From assembly GCA_025330725.1 (NCBI GenBank), contig JAIWND010000020.1, forward strand, positions 62,001-126,000: a stretch of DNA of 64,000 bases. The letters are read 5' to 3'. Below, piece by piece: positions 46,971 through 58,376 of the stretch; position 1 is the first letter of the stretch; every line of letters starts with the position of its first letter. The notes beneath the pieces were generated by a model, which saw only the letters and a program-made list of their open reading frames with translations, searched no databases and was not told where the DNA came from. The position numbers and the translations under genes are program-made. This DNA is from Chlamydoabsidia padenii. Lineage: Eukaryota; Mucoromycota; Mucoromycetes; Mucorales; Cunninghamellaceae.

Positions 46971-47084
46971 TCGTTTAATTCCATTCCCCATTTGCCAATT
47001 TTTTCTGTTTATAGTGGGGGCTGGTGGGACTTTTTCCACTTTTCTTCTTCTTTTCTTCTATTCATTTATAACTCTCTATACAAG

Positions 47085-48628
47085 ATGGCTATTCAAGAAT
47101 TTATGGACTATGTTGATAAACATCAAAACGATTTTGTTGAAAGACTTCGTCAAGCTGTGGCTATTCCCAGGTAAAAGTGATAAAGAGAATACGCGGGGCC
47201 ACTTTTTATATGTATATAGACTAAAAAATTGATAACCTTTTTTAGTGTAAGTGGTGATCCTAACCATCGTCCTGATGTCTTTCGTATGGGTGAATTCTTG
47301 GTGAAGGAACTCAAGGCCTTGGGTGCTTCGGTGGAAACTCGTGATCTCGGTAAACAAGACTTCCATGGTACTTCTTTAGATTTGCCACCTATTGTATTGG
47401 CTACTATTGGTAATGATCCTGCCAAGAAGACCATTCTTGTTTATGGCCACTATGATGTCCAACCTGTAAGTAAACAACAAGGGATATATATATATATATA
47501 TACATAAAACTAACATTTATTATTATTTCTCTTGTTGTGAAACTAGGCTCTCAAGGAAGATGGTTGGGCAACTGATCCTTTTGTATTGGTTGAAGATGAT
47601 AAACAACGATTGATCGGACGTGGTAGTTCGGATGACAAGGGCCCTGTACTTGGATGGATCAATGTGGTCGAAGCTCACAAGAACTTGGGTTTGGATTTGC
47701 CTGTGAACATAAAATTCTGTTTGGAAGGTATGGAAGAATCTGGATCGGAAGGTTTGGATGACCTTATCTACCAAGAAGCTGACAAATACTTCAAGGATGT
47801 CGATGCTGTGACCATCAGTGATAACTACTGGCTTGGTACTACTAAACCTTGCTTGACTTATGGTTTACGTGGTGTATCTTACTTCCATCTTACTGTGAAG
47901 GGCCCTGGTAAGTAACTTGAAATATATATATATATATATATATATACCGTGTATCATCATCAGCTGATGGAAACTAATCACTCGTTTATACTTGTAGCTG
48001 CTGACTTGCATAGTGGTGTGTTTGGTGGTACCATCCATGAACCCATGTCTGATCTCTTTGCCGTGATGAGCAAATTGGTCCAACCTGATGGCAAGATCCT
48101 TATTCCTGGTGTGTATGATCAAGTGCGCGCTGTCACTGGTAAGAAGACATTTATTTTTTACTTGCAGATACTAATGTAATTTTTTTTTTCTATTGTATTG
48201 TACAATAGAGGAAGAAGAAGCTACTTATGCCTCTTTGGACTTCAGCCTTAATGATCTTCATGCTGCTGTGGGTAACAAGACTAATATTCACCCTGATGTC
48301 AAATCCGTCTTACAACACCGCTGGCGTTATCCCTCCTTGTCTCTTCATGGTATTGAAGGTGCTTTCTACAACCCTGGTGACAAAACAGTGATTCCTGCCA
48401 AGGTGACCGGTAAATTCTCTATCCGTAGTGTACCTGATATGGAACCCAAGAAACTGACCGAACTCGTGGAAAAGTACATTACGGATGAATTCAACAAGCT
48501 CGGTAGCAAGAACACCATGATAATCAAGTGCTCTCATGATGGTAACCACTGGTTAGCCAGTCCTAACCATCCTAATTATGGTAAGTAGGTCAAGAAGGGT
48601 ACTCATAATACTTACTAATTGATGGGTG

Positions 48629-48661
<33 letters not shown>

Positions 48662-49004
48662 ATTTTTTATTTTTATAAATATCTATAGTGGCCGCTGCCA
48701 AGGCTACGGAAACTGTCTACAAGATGAAACCTGACTTGACTCGTGAAGGTGGTTCCATCCCTGTTACCTTGAGCTTCCAAGATGCTTTGAAGAAGAATGT
48801 TTTATTGCTCCCAATGGGTCGTGGTGATGATGTAAGTTGAATGATGAACAAAAAAGGGGTCTTATAGATATTAATGTTATTCTTGTTTTTTCTATTTTGT
48901 AGGGCGCTCACTCTATCAATGAAAAGTTGGATCGCTCTAACTACATTCAAGGTACTAAGCTGTTAGGTGTTTACTTACATGAAGTATCCAAAGTTGATCT
49001 TTAA
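47085..49004 (+). CDS. DUG1: Cys-Gly metallodipeptidase Dug1/CNDP2 type
   Basis: Seven exons, 47085-47170, 47246-47465, 47547-47907, 47998-48138, 48209-48580, 48689-48831 and 48903-49004, give 474 residues, close to yeast Dug1. M20-family metal and catalytic motifs are intact: GHYDVQPA (metal His and catalytic Asp), [10 protein letters not shown] (bridging Asp), [10 protein letters not shown] (catalytic and metal Glu), SDNYWLG, and the C-terminal [22 protein letters not shown] with the last metal His. It hydrolyses Cys-Gly and other dipeptides in cytosolic glutathione breakdown, with Zn/Mn. An exact recurring motif (TTTTAAACCCCGC) sits at 46958-46970, 115 nt before the start. Confidence 0.96.
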
Positions 49005-49402
49005 ATAGTAATTATCCATTAAACTAAATAAATGTAATACATTCACTTGAACTCTTTTATCTTTTATGACTCTGTTTTGTATGATGTGGGTTTGGGAACA
49101 TTGATTTTTTTGCTGTAGTGTCATTTCATGTTTAGGTCGGGGGCTGAAACTTTACAGTATAGATACAGGGTAATGAAACTGGATATCCTGCCAAGATTGT
49201 TGTTGACACGTAGAAATGTCAAAACAGTTAGGGGAGAAGAGAATCTAATTTTCGACATGAATGTGTTATTTTGACATATGATTTGATTTCAATCAAAACA
49301 TAACCCTTTTGTTTTGCATCGATTCATGCTGGTGTAACCTTGGGGGATTTGAAATACAGATTTACTATTTCAAGTCTTTTGTTTTCAAACCCGCCTTTTC
49401 TC

Positions 49403-49440
<38 letters not shown>

Positions 49441-49583
49441 CTTCTTTCCTTCTTTCTCTCCTCTTCTTTCTTCATCTCCTTTCTTCTCGTACTTTTAGTA
49501 TTTATATCTTTTCTTTTACTTCTCCTTTTGTTATTGTATTATATAAACCACATCATCCATTCTTCTTCTACTACTTTTCTGTA

Positions 49584-49615
<32 letters not shown>

Positions 49616-49644
49616 CATAATCCTCCCTCCCCTAACGATTCTCA
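49005..49644. other. Promoter region of casein kinase gene
   Basis: Contains TTTCAAACCCGCC (49384-49396), a long CT/TTTC microsatellite (about 49398-49463) and a 32-nt T-run (49586-49617). The pyrimidine tract directly precedes the start. No gene is seen. Confidence 0.5.
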
Positions 49645-50138
49645 ATGCCAACAAACCACGGATTCTCTACATCTGCTAATGTTGTCGGTGTTCATTTTAA
49701 AGTAGGCAAGAAAATTGGTGAAGGTAGTTTTGGTGTTATTTATCAAGGTAAGAAGGAGCTCTTTATTGAAAACTAGACACTGACCTTTTTTAATATTATA
49801 TAACAATAGGCACCAATCTTTTAAACAATCAACCAGTAGCGATTAAATTCGAACCTAGGAAATCTGAAGCTCCACAATTACGGGATGAATATCGTGCTTA
49901 CAAGATATTGGCTGGCAGTCCTGGGATTCCTTACGCACATTATTTTGTAAGTTGACATGATCATATATATAAAAGAATGAAGGATAATTAGCTAATCTAA
50001 TCATTTGATTAGGGTCAAGAAGGATTAAATAATGTACTGGTCATTGATCTTCTCGGCTCCAGTCTCGAAGATCTGTTTGATACTTGCTCTCGACGATTCT
50101 CGGTGAAAACAGTAGCCATGTTGGCAAAAGAAATGGTA

Positions 50139-50169
<31 letters not shown>

Positions 50170-51244
50170 TAATATACAACTAGGATCTCTACTTGTAACT
50201 AACAATGTTTTCTTCGTATTTAAGGTAACTAGACTCGAATGCGTCCATGAACATAACTTGGTATACCGTGACATCAAACCTGATAACTTTTTAATTGGAC
50301 GTGATGGCAAAAAAGTATACATGATTGACTTTGGCATGGCGAAACACTACCGTGATCCGAAAACCAAGCAACATATACCTTATCGTGAACGAAAAAGTCT
50401 ATCTGGTACAGCAAGGTATATGAGTATCAACACTCATCTTGGTCGGGAACAATCAAGACGTGACGATTTGGAATCTCTCGGTCATGTGTTTATGTACTTC
50501 TTACGAGGATCGTTACCTTGGCAAGGTTTAAAGGCGGCTACCAATAAACAAAAATATGAACGGATTGGTGAAAAAAAGCAAACGACAAGTATCAAGGATC
50601 TGTGTGCGGGGTACCCAAATGGTAAAGTATAGTAACAGTAAAATGGATTATGGCTATTTATCTTTGGTTTGTATAGAATTCGCTATTTATCTACAGTATG
50701 TCCGGAAACTGGGATTTGAAGAAAATCCGGATTATGACTTTTTAAGGGAATTGTTTAACAAGGTGCTTAAGGATGAAATGGATAGAGTGGTTGAAGATAA
50801 CACTTATGACTGGATTCTACTAGATAAAACAAAGGCAAGTAGTAAAAAAAAAAACAAAAAAAAAAAACATAAATGGACGTAGCAAATTACCTTTTTAACA
50901 CTTTTTCTTTTGTGTTTGTGTAGACAAATTATCACCATCACCAGCCATCCACATCTCAACCTCAACCAATCACACATCCAGGCACAATACAGTCTTCTCA
51001 CGAACAAAAGGCACAGCCCAATAAGGAACCGGAACAGCAAAAGGAAAACAATGGACGACAACAAGAAGGTGAAGGATACTATCAATCATTATCTCATCAG
51101 CGACGTCTCTCTGGTTCACAGAGAAAACAAAGCAAATGGAAACGATTCTGGCACAAGGTCGGGCTTACAATAACATGTGGTGGATGCCGTGGATGTCATA
51201 TTAAAGGGTTATGTTGCACCTTTATTTGCGAATGTGGTCCATGA
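49645..51244 (+). CDS. Casein kinase 1, Yck-type with C-terminal cysteine cluster
   Basis: Six exons, 49645-49747, 49810-49946, 50013-50135, 50225-50621, 50677-50834 and 50924-51244, give 412 residues. The kinase domain (about 18-300) has GEGSFG, the VAIKFE lysine, [12 protein letters not shown] (IDFGMA), and the CK1-specific [15 protein letters not shown] and [14 protein letters not shown]. The 100-residue tail is Q/H-rich and ends in a cysteine-rich segment ([15 protein letters not shown] then ICECGP) suited to palmitoylation, as in plasma-membrane Yck1/2-type kinases, here with eight cysteines. The fifth intron is GC-AG (AAG|GCAAGT at 50835); reading through it gives a lysine-rich end and a stop. 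Likely role: nutrient and trafficking signalling at membranes. Confidence 0.93.
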
Positions 51245-51856
51245 TGGCTCTTCCTCATCTTATTATACATCAACTCTTACCACGATTATTATTACTTTAC
51301 ACCACTAGTTTATTATTTAACTCCATGATATTGTCTTTTTACTTTATGTATCTTCCAATAAATTTTTTACTCTGACTTTAATGTCTTCGAATACAATGAT
51401 GTATGTTTTTTTAGGGGATCTGCTGACAATCGTTCAATGAATGCATCATTGGAAAAAAAGAAACGGGGTTTGAAAATGTCCATTTTGCATAATTTGGGTT
51501 TAAATGTTGCCAGAATAAATGGCCATGGTATGCTCCTTATATCATGACTCGATCAAGTTTTTAACAAAGTCCAAGATGATCGAGAAGAAAGTAATGATAA
51601 ATAAAAGAAAAATCATCAACTTCTCTTACAATGAGAAACACTTGTTTATCACTGGTTTACTTTAATATTGAAATCCTGATATGAGCTCTTACCACAATGG
51701 AGCTTTCAGTACCCAAATAACCTTTGTTGTCAGTTACATGATAAAAATAATTAATTGTAAACTTTCATGTGTGAAACAATGAACATGAGAACATAAAAAC
51801 CTCTCTTTTCCTTTACCTTTTTCCTTCTTCTCTCTTAATTCCTCATTATACTAAAA
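51245..51856. other. Spacer after casein kinase gene
   Basis: Poly(A) signal-like AATAAA (51356-51361) follows the kinase. A reverse copy of the recurring motif (TTTTCAAACCCCGT on the minus strand) is at 51463-51476. The last part is the pyrimidine-rich leader of the next gene. No gene is seen. Confidence 0.45.
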
Positions 51857-52690
51857 ATGACATCAAAAGCAACAGCCCTACAATCTCGCTACATTAACTC
51901 GGTCACTGTCGGATTTCTAAGTGGGGCAGTAGTAGTTGTTGGTCTTGTCCACGAAGTAAGTCAAATGGTCCGTATCTGTCAAGACTTGGTCGCCAGCTTT
52001 TGCGTTGACGAAGCAGATGTCGAAGAAGAACGATTGAAAAAAGAGCGCTATGTGACCACCAAAGAATGGCTCGTTTCCGAAGAGCATGAAAACGCCGTCC
52101 TTGTCAACCTCAAGCGAGTCTCCATCAGCCCTGATCAAGCACTCAAGAAACTCCGCCACCTCTACCCATTCAAGACAGATATTCTCGGCGTGCGTATCAT
52201 CGATGGTGCTTGGTTGAATATCACCTTTGCCAATCGTGACCTGATGGATACCGCCATGCTGAATGGAGTTTCTCTTGATTCTCGCACGACGGTGTACCCG
52301 ACCAAGACGTTGAATGCCGCTTACCAGCATACGCTGTTGACGATCAAAGGGTTGCCGATCTGTAGTATGGAAACCACAAGGCAAAAAATTGATGAATCGC
52401 TGGTGCCTCTTTTTGATCATGCGTTGGTGAATCCCTTGGTAGACAGACAGGAATGGCCTCCCGTGGTGCTTGATTATGTTTTCCATCAACGACCTATTGG
52501 GTTTTACAGTGGTACGGTGACCATCATCCTCCGTGGTCGAACTCATCTTTTTGAGCACACTTTGCATTTGAACGAGTTTGGTGCCAATTTTAAGTGTAAG
52601 CTTGAACATGCTGCTCAATATTGTCACCATTGTCATGAATGGAATCATCATCAAGCAAGTCAATGTCCCAAGGTGGCTAGCCTTTATTGA
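51857..52690 (+). CDS. Gag/LINE-ORF1-like protein with CCHC zinc knuckle
   Basis: Single exon, 277 residues. A zinc knuckle C-x2-C-x4-H-x5-C sits at the extreme C-terminus (YCHHCHEWNHHQASQCP), preceded by a region of alternating hydrophobic strands (LTIKGLPI, VTIILRG) that resembles an RRM-like fold. This order is that of nucleic-acid-binding ORF1 proteins of non-LTR retroelements. No reverse transcriptase, endonuclease, terminal repeats or long tail is present nearby: the next 870 nt are non-coding repeats. Codon use looks normal and there are no stops, so it may be a domesticated gene or a 5' piece of an element. An N-terminal hydrophobic stretch (VTVGFLSGAVVVVGLV) is unusual. Confidence 0.65.
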   Translation: MTSKATALQSRYINSVTVGFLSGAVVVVGLVHEVSQMVRICQDLVASFCVDEADVEEERLKKERYVTTKEWLVSEEHENAVLVNLKRVSISPDQALKKLRHLYPFKTDILGVRIIDGAWLNITFANRDLMDTAMLNGVSLDSRTTVYPTKTLNAAYQHTLLTIKGLPICSMETTRQKIDESLVPLFDHALVNPLVDRQEWPPVVLDYVFHQRPIGFYSGTVTIILRGRTHLFEHTLHLNEFGANFKCKLEHAAQYCHHCHEWNHHQASQCPKVASLY

Positions 52691-53567
52691 AGAACCTGGA
52701 AGAATAAGAAGAAAGAAAGAAAAAGAATCAAACCCAACTCCTAGCTACTTTGCTACTTTGTTACTCTTGTCTTTGCGGTTTTTTCTTTCTTTTTTAGACA
52801 ATTAAAATAAAATAAAATATATAAAACAATTGGTTTTACTACAAAGCTAGTTATATTAAATAAAAGCGACAATAAAATATTCGATGTATAAAAGTAGTTG
52901 GAAGAAACGATCAAAAGCAATCATACATAGGAAAAGAAAGCAAAAAGTCAGTTAGTACATGTGATCAGCCCCTGTTGTCTACGTAAATGGTAAAACTTAC
53001 CCAAAGCAGTCAAGGATTGGAGAGTGGTAACTCGTCAGGAAAATTGTAATGGAAAAAAAAAAAAAAAAAAAAAAAAAAAAGAATTCAATCGCTGCTCGCG
53101 AAATACCCATTCATTCATGCATTCATTCATCCCATTCCAGCGCTTTTTGCATTCCGATTCGGAGACAGCCTTAGCGAAGCCACATCTCCATCCCGTTTTT
53201 AGCGTTCTATACGGAATTTTAAAAGAACGCTCTCTTTCGCGTCGGTCGGTCGGCCCTGTTTTCGATGTTTGAAATAAAGTATAGAGCGTTGGGCTCTAGT
53301 ACCAAGTGCCAACACATTGGTGCGCAAAAAGCGGTGTTTTAAAAAATGGATTGGAAAGTTTTGTAGTTTGAGATTGCTGTTGTTTCAAACAAGACCTATC
53401 AGGAATACAGTGGCTTTTATTTTTAGTCACCCCTAAAAAGAGAAAGTAGATGTTCTATATACAATCCTTTATTGATTTTTTGATTTTATAATTATGATTA
53501 AAAGGAATGGGATGGGATGCTATACTATGACACAAAAGAGGAAGGGGGAATATATAATATGCTAAAT
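52691..53567. repeat. Repeat-rich spacer with copies shared with 59-61 kb
   Basis: 52840-53030 resembles 59490-59660 (shared blocks ACAATAAAATAT-CGATGT, CAGTCAGTTAGTAC, GTGATCAGC-CC, AAATG-TAAAACTTACC). 53309-53400 begins CAACACATTGGTGCGCAAAAAGCGG and resembles 60937-61010. An A-run occupies about 53051-53080 and a CATT repeat 53108-53129. An imperfect inverted repeat pairs TAGCGTTCTATAC (53200) with GTATAGAGCGTT (53280). No gene is supported. Confidence 0.6.
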
Positions 53568-54833
53568 CTAAATAGTATCAGGGGATCGGATCAAAGACTT
53601 GATATGAATAGGCAGCTTGTCTTCGGGATAACGCCATTCAGGATGATTGTAGAGCTCCAGAGTATCAGATCGGTACCATTTAGGGAAATCCACGGCCGAA
53701 GGATGATGTAAACCGCCCTGAACTTCCAAAGCCAACAAACTAGCACGACAAGCAACATCGCGATGGATCTGAAGTTGATGGAATCGAGCCGGAGGTTGGC
53801 TACAACTATGCCCTGTCTTGTACGCCAAATACGTCAATACCGCTTGATCTTGACGATGGTTCTTTCTTGATGAGCCAGGAGGAGCAATACAATTTTTGTC
53901 CATACCACAGGAGAACCAAGGAAGAATGATATCGTCGACAATGGTGCTATTGGTAGTGTCGAAGCCCACGGCGGCCCCATTACAGTTGATCTTGCGCGCG
54001 TATTGACGTGCATCGGCTCCATAATAATCATACATACCTTGATGGGTCCATCGGCCCATGGTGTAAGAGCTACGAGGAGACCAGAATCCGCCATGTTGTT
54101 GAATGATAGTAGGAATGTGGCGTATAAAGTCCCCGGTCACGACATTACCAGCGTCCAACCAAACCAGTGTACCACCATACTTGATCCGAGCTTCGTTCAC
54201 GATCCCTGTTTTCCAAGCGTATTCCCCAGCATTGATCGCCACATCCCAGAACCGAGGATATTGAAAGTAGTCAAAGAGTTCCACATCGTCGATCAGGCCA
54301 TGAGCTTGTAATTGGTCTAGGACAGGAAGTTGGGTGCGGTTCATGCCAATGTTGTAGACGACGACACGAGGAAAGTCTTCAGGTGCCACTTCGGCCCGTA
54401 AGGCGTGTAGTGAGTATAAAAAATTTTCCAAGGAGCAGAGATGATTGGCGCTTGATGCTGTGACAATGGTGTATGGAAAGTTGGTTCGTTTAGGTACTAC
54501 TGGGTTGGTTACAACTTGATCATATATTTCTTCTTGTTGTGATTGTAAGATAAAATCGCTGTCATCAACCACCATGGCGTCTAAATTAGCTGAATTACAA
54601 TAGTTCAGGCCATACGAGCACTTGTCTGTAGAATAAAATAGAAAAAGGACAAATGAATATTAGTTCCAAAAGTTCATTCATCAAGTATGTGACGCATTAC
54701 CCTTACGTGGAACATTGACGGTGCACATGAAGAAACCAAGTAAAAAGACAATGGCAAGTTGCATGGCGATCAGTTTCTTGTTCCATGGTTTCTGAGAAGA
54801 GATAGATGTCGAATGTGGCAGTGCAATGGTCAT
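53568..54833 (-). CDS. Type II membrane glycosyltransferase-like protein
   Basis: Two exons, 54833-54707 and 54625-53568, give 394 residues. A short cytosolic tail is followed by one membrane anchor (MQLAIVFLLGFFMCTV, about residues 23-38), then a Cys-containing stem (HKCSYGLNYCNS). The lumenal domain begins FPYTIVTASSANHLCSLENFLYSL and contains RVVVYNIGMN, LVWLDAGNVV in place of a DxD motif, GGFWSPRS, CNGAAVGFD and HRQDQAVLTYLAY. This arrangement resembles DUF1647-type glycosyltransferase-like proteins (GT-A fold, hexosyltransferase-like). It probably modifies glycans in the Golgi; the donor and acceptor are not known. The start at 54833 gives the complete anchor. Confidence 0.8.
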
Positions 54834-54894
54834 TATATTAACGGTGCAAGGGGAGTAAAAAACAAGTAGCGTGTATTAGAGTACAAATTAAAAC

Positions 54895-54942
<48 letters not shown>

Positions 54943-56402
54943 GAAAGGTAAAGGTATATGTGTACGTTTGAAAGAGAAAGGCAGAAGAAAGAAAAAAAGA
55001 AGGCTTTAAATACTTTCAATCCAGGAAATTGAATTTTAAGCCCATTCGCGTCCCAAAATAGAAATGACGGGATTTAAAATTGATCGGTTCCTCCTTTTAT
55101 TTTTAGCACAGGTAGCCGAAAACCGGCCTTCAATCAAGATCACTTGCGCACTTTGTAGTATGATGTTATAGTTCAAACAAGTTCATCAAGAATCCATGAA
55201 AGACATGTCAAATAATAGGGTGACAATATAACGATGGAGGGCTAGAGCTCGCTTAAACACTTCTGCGCCTTGTCTGCATAGGCTGTACGACATCACTATC
55301 TTTAATTCTCTTTATGCCTTTTCTTGGATCACGGATCACAAAAAAAAGAGAGAAGGAAGAGACTACAAGTTTTTCTTTTCTTTTCTTCTTTTCATTCTAC
55401 CAGGTGCTTTGCGGAAAGACATTAGACTAACTTCCATCTCAACAAAGTTTCAGTTTCAAGAAGCAAACCTCCCCCTCCTCATCCGGCTTATACTGTGAAT
55501 AGTGTGGCTGAATTTGTAGTATTTGGGCTTGAAAGAAAAAAAACAATGCCCGATTTGGGATTCGGGTTAAATTAAAAATAGCAAGTGTAAATGTATCCAC
55601 AAACTAAAAAGCGATGAGGTGAAATTCAATGTAATACATAAAAAGAGACCCATACATATAATAAAATTTAGCTATATATCTATATTGAAATGAATACAGA
55701 AAAAAAAAACCAGTACAGATAATAATATGTTGCAAGACAGCTATAATAGACGTAAACCGTAAAGTCTCAATTCTCCCAATTTGTATCGCCGCTTTAACCT
55801 TTAAAAACATAAAAATGCTCTAGAAGAAACAATTCTGTGAAGCCATAGTTTAAGCAGATTGAAAATTGAGTGGATGTTAAATGAGTTTGTCCACACAACA
55901 AATCTGTCAAGCACTATTAATATAATGAAGGGATATTTAAACCCCGATGTGAAATGGAGATGGTCAGAAGTATCGAACATGATGATTGGGAACAGCTACT
56001 CTCTTTACATAGGAGGGTACATTCATCTGCAAATAATAAATAATTGGAGCAGAAATGTGGTCAGTGAACGAAAAAGTAAAGTTCATGCATCTGTCGGCAT
56101 TGAATTTAACTCCTTAAATGTTGCATGACTACCAGATTTAATTGTTGTTATTCCTCTTCCCTTTTATTCTTTGTTATTCTCTTGCCCCCCTTTTTTCTAG
56201 TCCTTACAAATAGTATATATATGTATATATATATTATATCTTTTGAACTATACATATTATTTGGCTCTACCTTGGTTAGTGGTATATCCACTTTTGCAAA
56301 TTCCCTAATCTTTGAAAAAGTTTTCGTGCGAAATCTCTACACGTGTGTCCGTAGTAAATCCCTTGTCTCTCTCTTCACCTTTTTTGCCTTTGCACCTTTC
56401 TT
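54834..56402. other. Gene-poor spacer
   Basis: A reverse motif copy (CGGGATTTAAAA) is at 55068-55079 and TATTTAAACCCCGA at 55934-55947. 55990-56085 resembles 28786-28895. ATATATATAT near 56216-56233. Short frames at 55604-55810, 55859-56128 and 56125-56406 have no recognisable features. Confidence 0.45.
54900..54941. repeat. Poly(A) run of 42
   Basis: The longest homopolymer in the window, in the promoter side of the glycosyltransferase-like gene. Confidence 0.95.
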
Positions 56403-57295
56403 ATGAAGGTGAACAGGTAAGTGAAATGCGTATAAAAAAGTAAAACCATTCATTTTAAAACATGTGTTTGTGGTTTATAGGGATTTTAGTATTTGGCTAC
56501 AAAAACACTACATGGACGATAATGGGTTGCCCGATTTTATTTAAATGGTGGCTACAAGTTTGAACAATGCAGCTTGGCGGAAGAACATTACAGGACCACT
56601 ATGCTTAATTTATTGGAAGATGATGTGGAACAATGGTATGTACATTTTGACATGTGGTATTCCAAGAAATCAAAGCCAGCTACAACAAGAAATGCGGATC
56701 CGATCATTCTCCCACAGCAGCAGTGGTAACGTCAGGTACAGTAAAAACGACTCGTATTTATTTAGTCTTATATCAAGCAAATCCTATTGGTATTTTTTTT
56801 AGGTGGTTATTCCTGAAAAGGACAATGTGTTTGTGCCTGGTTTGGTTGACTCTGTTTCAACATTCTTGAAGAAAACCGCCATGAAGAAATCTGGTGCCTA
56901 TTTGAAAGAACAAGAAAGGGAAAAATACTTCATTATGTAAGTGGTTGAACATGGAAACCTCAATTACTATTGACTTATCATTTCTCTTTATTTACTTTTT
57001 ATTTCTTGCAGTTGAGGAATGAACAATGTTGCTGACTTGACTGATGATACCGAAAGCAGTCAATTCTCTCTCTCTTCAACAATGACCAATGTACGTCTCT
57101 GATTAACAATGCGACCAATCTCTGCCAATCAGCAACATGATGGATACTCATATTGAAACTATTTGTGATCATGTAGCTGGCTGATGAAGAAGGAAGCACG
57201 TTGTGGGTCACCTCTATGCAAAACTTTGTGTGTATGATGCATCTGATTACCCACCATTGAAAATCATGTCTCACCTTACTGAATGCCGCTTTTAA
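56403..57295 (+). pseudogene. Broken multi-exon gene of unknown family
   Basis: An ATG at 56403 begins MKVN, spliced (56416|56481) to RDFSIWLQKHYMDDNGLPDFI, where a stop (TAA at about 56542) is met. Shifting frame by one restores a protein-like run (LNGGYKFEQCSLAEEHYR, LNLLEDDVEQWYVHFDMWY). A second block after an intron-like gap (from 56803) reads VVIPEKDNVFVPGLVDSVS and AYLKEQEREKYFI. Later pieces (MNNVADLTDDTESSQFS, DEEGSTLWVTSMQNFVCMMH) lie in other frames separated by stops. The intact protein family is not recognised. The combination of plausible splice sites with frameshifts and stops indicates decay rather than noise. Confidence 0.55.
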
Positions 57296-57769
57296 TAGTC
57301 TGACCTATCTCTCCCTGGCGTAGTCGCTCAGATATCGGAGGGATCACTGATTATCAAGGTTTGGAAGCAGGACACGCAGAATTCAGCAAATGTTGATTTT
57401 AGACTCACTCTTTGGAATCCCGACTCGTCACATTTTGCAACGCTCTCCCATCACCATCATTGTCAACAAAGATCCAACCCATCTTCCCTCTTATTACAGT
57501 AACACATTCATTGTAGTAGTAATTAACATTCTTATCCAAATAAAACAACATTTGTTTTTACCTTGTACTCTCATTTTTACCTTATCTTCTAATTAAAAAT
57601 GGCAATGTGTACAGGTTACTCGTCGTATTTCATGCCCCTGTATAAATCAGGATGTCGTTATGATTTTGGCTTGCCTGATTGACAAAATTATCTGATCACA
57701 GACGTCTGAGTATCAAATTTGATTCAAGGAGGAGGGTTATTTCACTCTGCCGCTTCCCTTTCTACAATA

Positions 57770-57811
<42 letters not shown>

Positions 57812-57818
57812 CAATATA
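57296..57818. other. Spacer with T-run before DUF2015 gene
   Basis: May hold further decayed pieces of the broken gene (a frame near 57313-57450 reads SEGSLIIKVWKQDTQ). The T-run at 57774-57811 (38 nt) lies directly before the next start codon. Nothing else is supported. Confidence 0.4.
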
Positions 57819-58376
57819 ATGTGGATATACTTACTTTTCTTCTTACTTTTATGCATAACTAGTAAGCACCAAGTAATAGGTAACATGACAACAAAGTATA
57901 TACTAACAACGGGATTCTTCTTCACTTGACTTTTACCAGTAGGCTTCATCTTTCGACAACGACTTTTGGTCTTGGCATCCAAAGCAGCAGACCTAATGAA
58001 TCGACTGGTTGGATATCACCTACTTCCTACTAACGCTGGCTCCTTCGAAAGTGATATTGAAGACGGTTTGACTAGCTCTCAATTTGACTTGACTGGTAAT
58101 CTCGATGAAGAAGACACAAGAGCTGGGTTGAAGGACAAGGAAGAAATCTTGAAGATCATGAAACGACAAAAAGTCTCATTTGACCAAGCAAGATTAATTC
58201 GACAACAAAAGCTGTTAAAGAAGAATGTAAGTAAAGTTATATATACAAAAAAAAGGGGGAGGAGAAGGCAGGAACTAACCACATTATATATATATATATA
58301 TATATGATAGAATATTGATCCTGCTACTGGTTTACCTTTGGATCCCAAGTTTGTCTCTTTTGGCTCTGGTCCATGA
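57819..58376 (+). CDS. DUF2015 / UPF0357-family small membrane protein
   Basis: Three exons, 57819-57861, 57940-58226 and 58311-58376, give 131 residues. The 43-nt first exon supplies the membrane helix (MWIYLLFFLLLCIT), joined to GFIFRQRLLVLASKA. Family signatures follow in order: a Y-H-x-LP segment, AGSFESDIEDGLTSSQFDL with the GNLDEED and RAGL motifs, EILKIMKRQKVSFDQARL, and the C-terminal LPLDPKFVSF. This matches the fungal UPF0357/PF09435 family, single-pass proteins of unknown function. The start codon follows a long T-run, an unusual leader. The first exon was placed by reading phase and by the need for the conserved helix. Confidence 0.85.

Noticed and set aside
51917..52663. 248-codon minus-strand open frame
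   Set aside because: Antisense shadow of the zinc-knuckle gene; the plus strand holds the recognisable C-x2-C-x4-H-x5-C motif.
55604..56406. Three short open frames in the 55.6-56.4 kb spacer
   Set aside because: No recognisable features, and one overlaps a decayed repeat shared with 28.8 kb whose frame is not conserved.
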